A stretch of 64,000 bases of DNA from Croceibacterium sp. TMG7-5b_MA50 (lineage in GTDB: Bacteria; Pseudomonadota; Alphaproteobacteria; Sphingomonadales; Sphingomonadaceae): positions 2,622,001 through 2,686,000 of the forward strand of contig NZ_CP156082.1 of the NCBI RefSeq assembly GCF_039830145.1, written 5' to 3'. Shown here piece by piece: positions 63,628-64,000 of the stretch. A model generated the notes under the pieces. It was not told the DNA's origin and did not search any database. It saw only the letters and a program-made list of their open reading frames with translations. Position 1 is the stretch's first letter. Each line of letters starts with the position of its first letter. A program made the translations under genes and the position numbers.

Positions 63628-64000
63628 TCAGGTGGCGGGCTGCATTCCCGGCTTCAGCACCACCTTGGTCCAGGTGTCCTGCTCCTCCTTGAAGTGCTTG
63701 TAGCCGTCGGGCGCCTGTTCCAGCGGCAGGCGGTGGCTGATGAGGAAGGTGGTGTCGAGCTTGCCCTCCTCGATCATCTTCAGCAGCTTGCCGGTGTATT
63801 TCTGCACATGGGTCTGCCCGGTGCGCAGCTGCACGCCCTTTTCCATCATGGCGCCCAGCGGGAACTTGTCGGTCATCCCGCCATAGACGCCGGGGATCGA
63901 CACCTTGCCGCCGAACCGGACGGACAGCAGCGCCTGCTTCAGCGCGGATGCCCGGTCCGCGCCGAAGCCGACCTTCTGCTTCACGACGTCCAGCATGTTG
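63628..64000 (-). CDS. Zinc-dependent alcohol dehydrogenase, C-terminal part
   Basis: The 3' end of a gene cut by the window edge; about 124 residues are visible. The KVSIPGVYGG segment and the ending (DTWTKVVLKPG) fit the medium-chain zinc alcohol dehydrogenase family, of the glutathione-independent formaldehyde dehydrogenase-like branch. The catalytic and zinc-binding part lies outside. Its stop is followed after about 40 bases by a 13-bp hairpin. Confidence 0.8.
   Translation of the reverse strand, partial: NMLDVVKQKVGFGADRASALKQALLSVRFGGKVSIPGVYGGMTDKFPLGAMMEKGVQLRTGQTHVQKYTGKLLKMIEEGKLDTTFLISHRLPLEQAPDGYKHFKEEQDTWTKVVLKPGMQPAT

Overview
The window is high-GC, gene-dense DNA with no RNA genes, CRISPR arrays or insertion sequences that I can see. 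It looks like the chromosome of an alphaproteobacterium, most probably of the Sphingomonadales. The supporting signs are large TonB-dependent receptors of the Xanthomonas/Caulobacter type followed by SapC, cupin-like and tryptophan-halogenase genes, a metal-poor type HemB, a SUV3-like helicase/S4/ferredoxin/CarD run, and a Caulobacter-like xylonate dehydratase. I cannot name the genus.

Region 1 (1-12.5 kb) is a peptide-scavenging block: two convergent DUF885 proteins, a secreted beta-propeller/amidohydrolase, a gamma-glutamyltransferase, a UbiH-like monooxygenase and a siderophore-type TonB receptor. Region 2 (12.5-20 kb) holds an M20 amidohydrolase, a lipid kinase coupled to a possible CDP-lipid-forming nucleotidyltransferase, a divergent pair of a membrane protein and a membrane-bound winged-helix regulator, and the ligase/exonuclease pair of a DNA damage response.

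Region 3 (20-44.8 kb) is a xylan utilisation locus. It encodes alpha-glucuronidase, a GH43 enzyme, two GH3 enzymes, an SGNH/NodB fusion esterase, a LacI regulator, xylonate dehydratase, a sugar MFS transporter, alpha-ketoglutarate semialdehyde dehydrogenase (Weimberg route), and an outer-membrane receptor with its SapC/cupin/halogenase partners. Seven copies of a 14-bp pseudo-palindrome (consensus TGATARCGCTAACA) lie in front of nearly all transcription units here, which makes the region read as one local LacI regulon. The xylanase itself and the first and third Weimberg steps (xylose dehydrogenase, lactonase, KDX dehydratase) are not in the window.

Region 4 (44.8-57.6 kb) is mostly housekeeping: an M1 peptidase with a coupled lipoprotein, a GIN-domain lipoprotein, CarD, ferredoxin, S4 protein, SUV3-like helicase, M23 endopeptidase, HemB, a GNAT, a gamma-carbonic anhydrase, and an ArsR-methyltransferase fusion divergent from metF across a 20-bp operator-like palindrome. 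Region 5 (57.6-64 kb) has a GH35 beta-galactosidase with a strong terminator, a Sel1-repeat protein, a RhaT-type symporter and the 3' part of a zinc alcohol dehydrogenase cut by the window edge. All gaps between genes are shorter than 300 bp.
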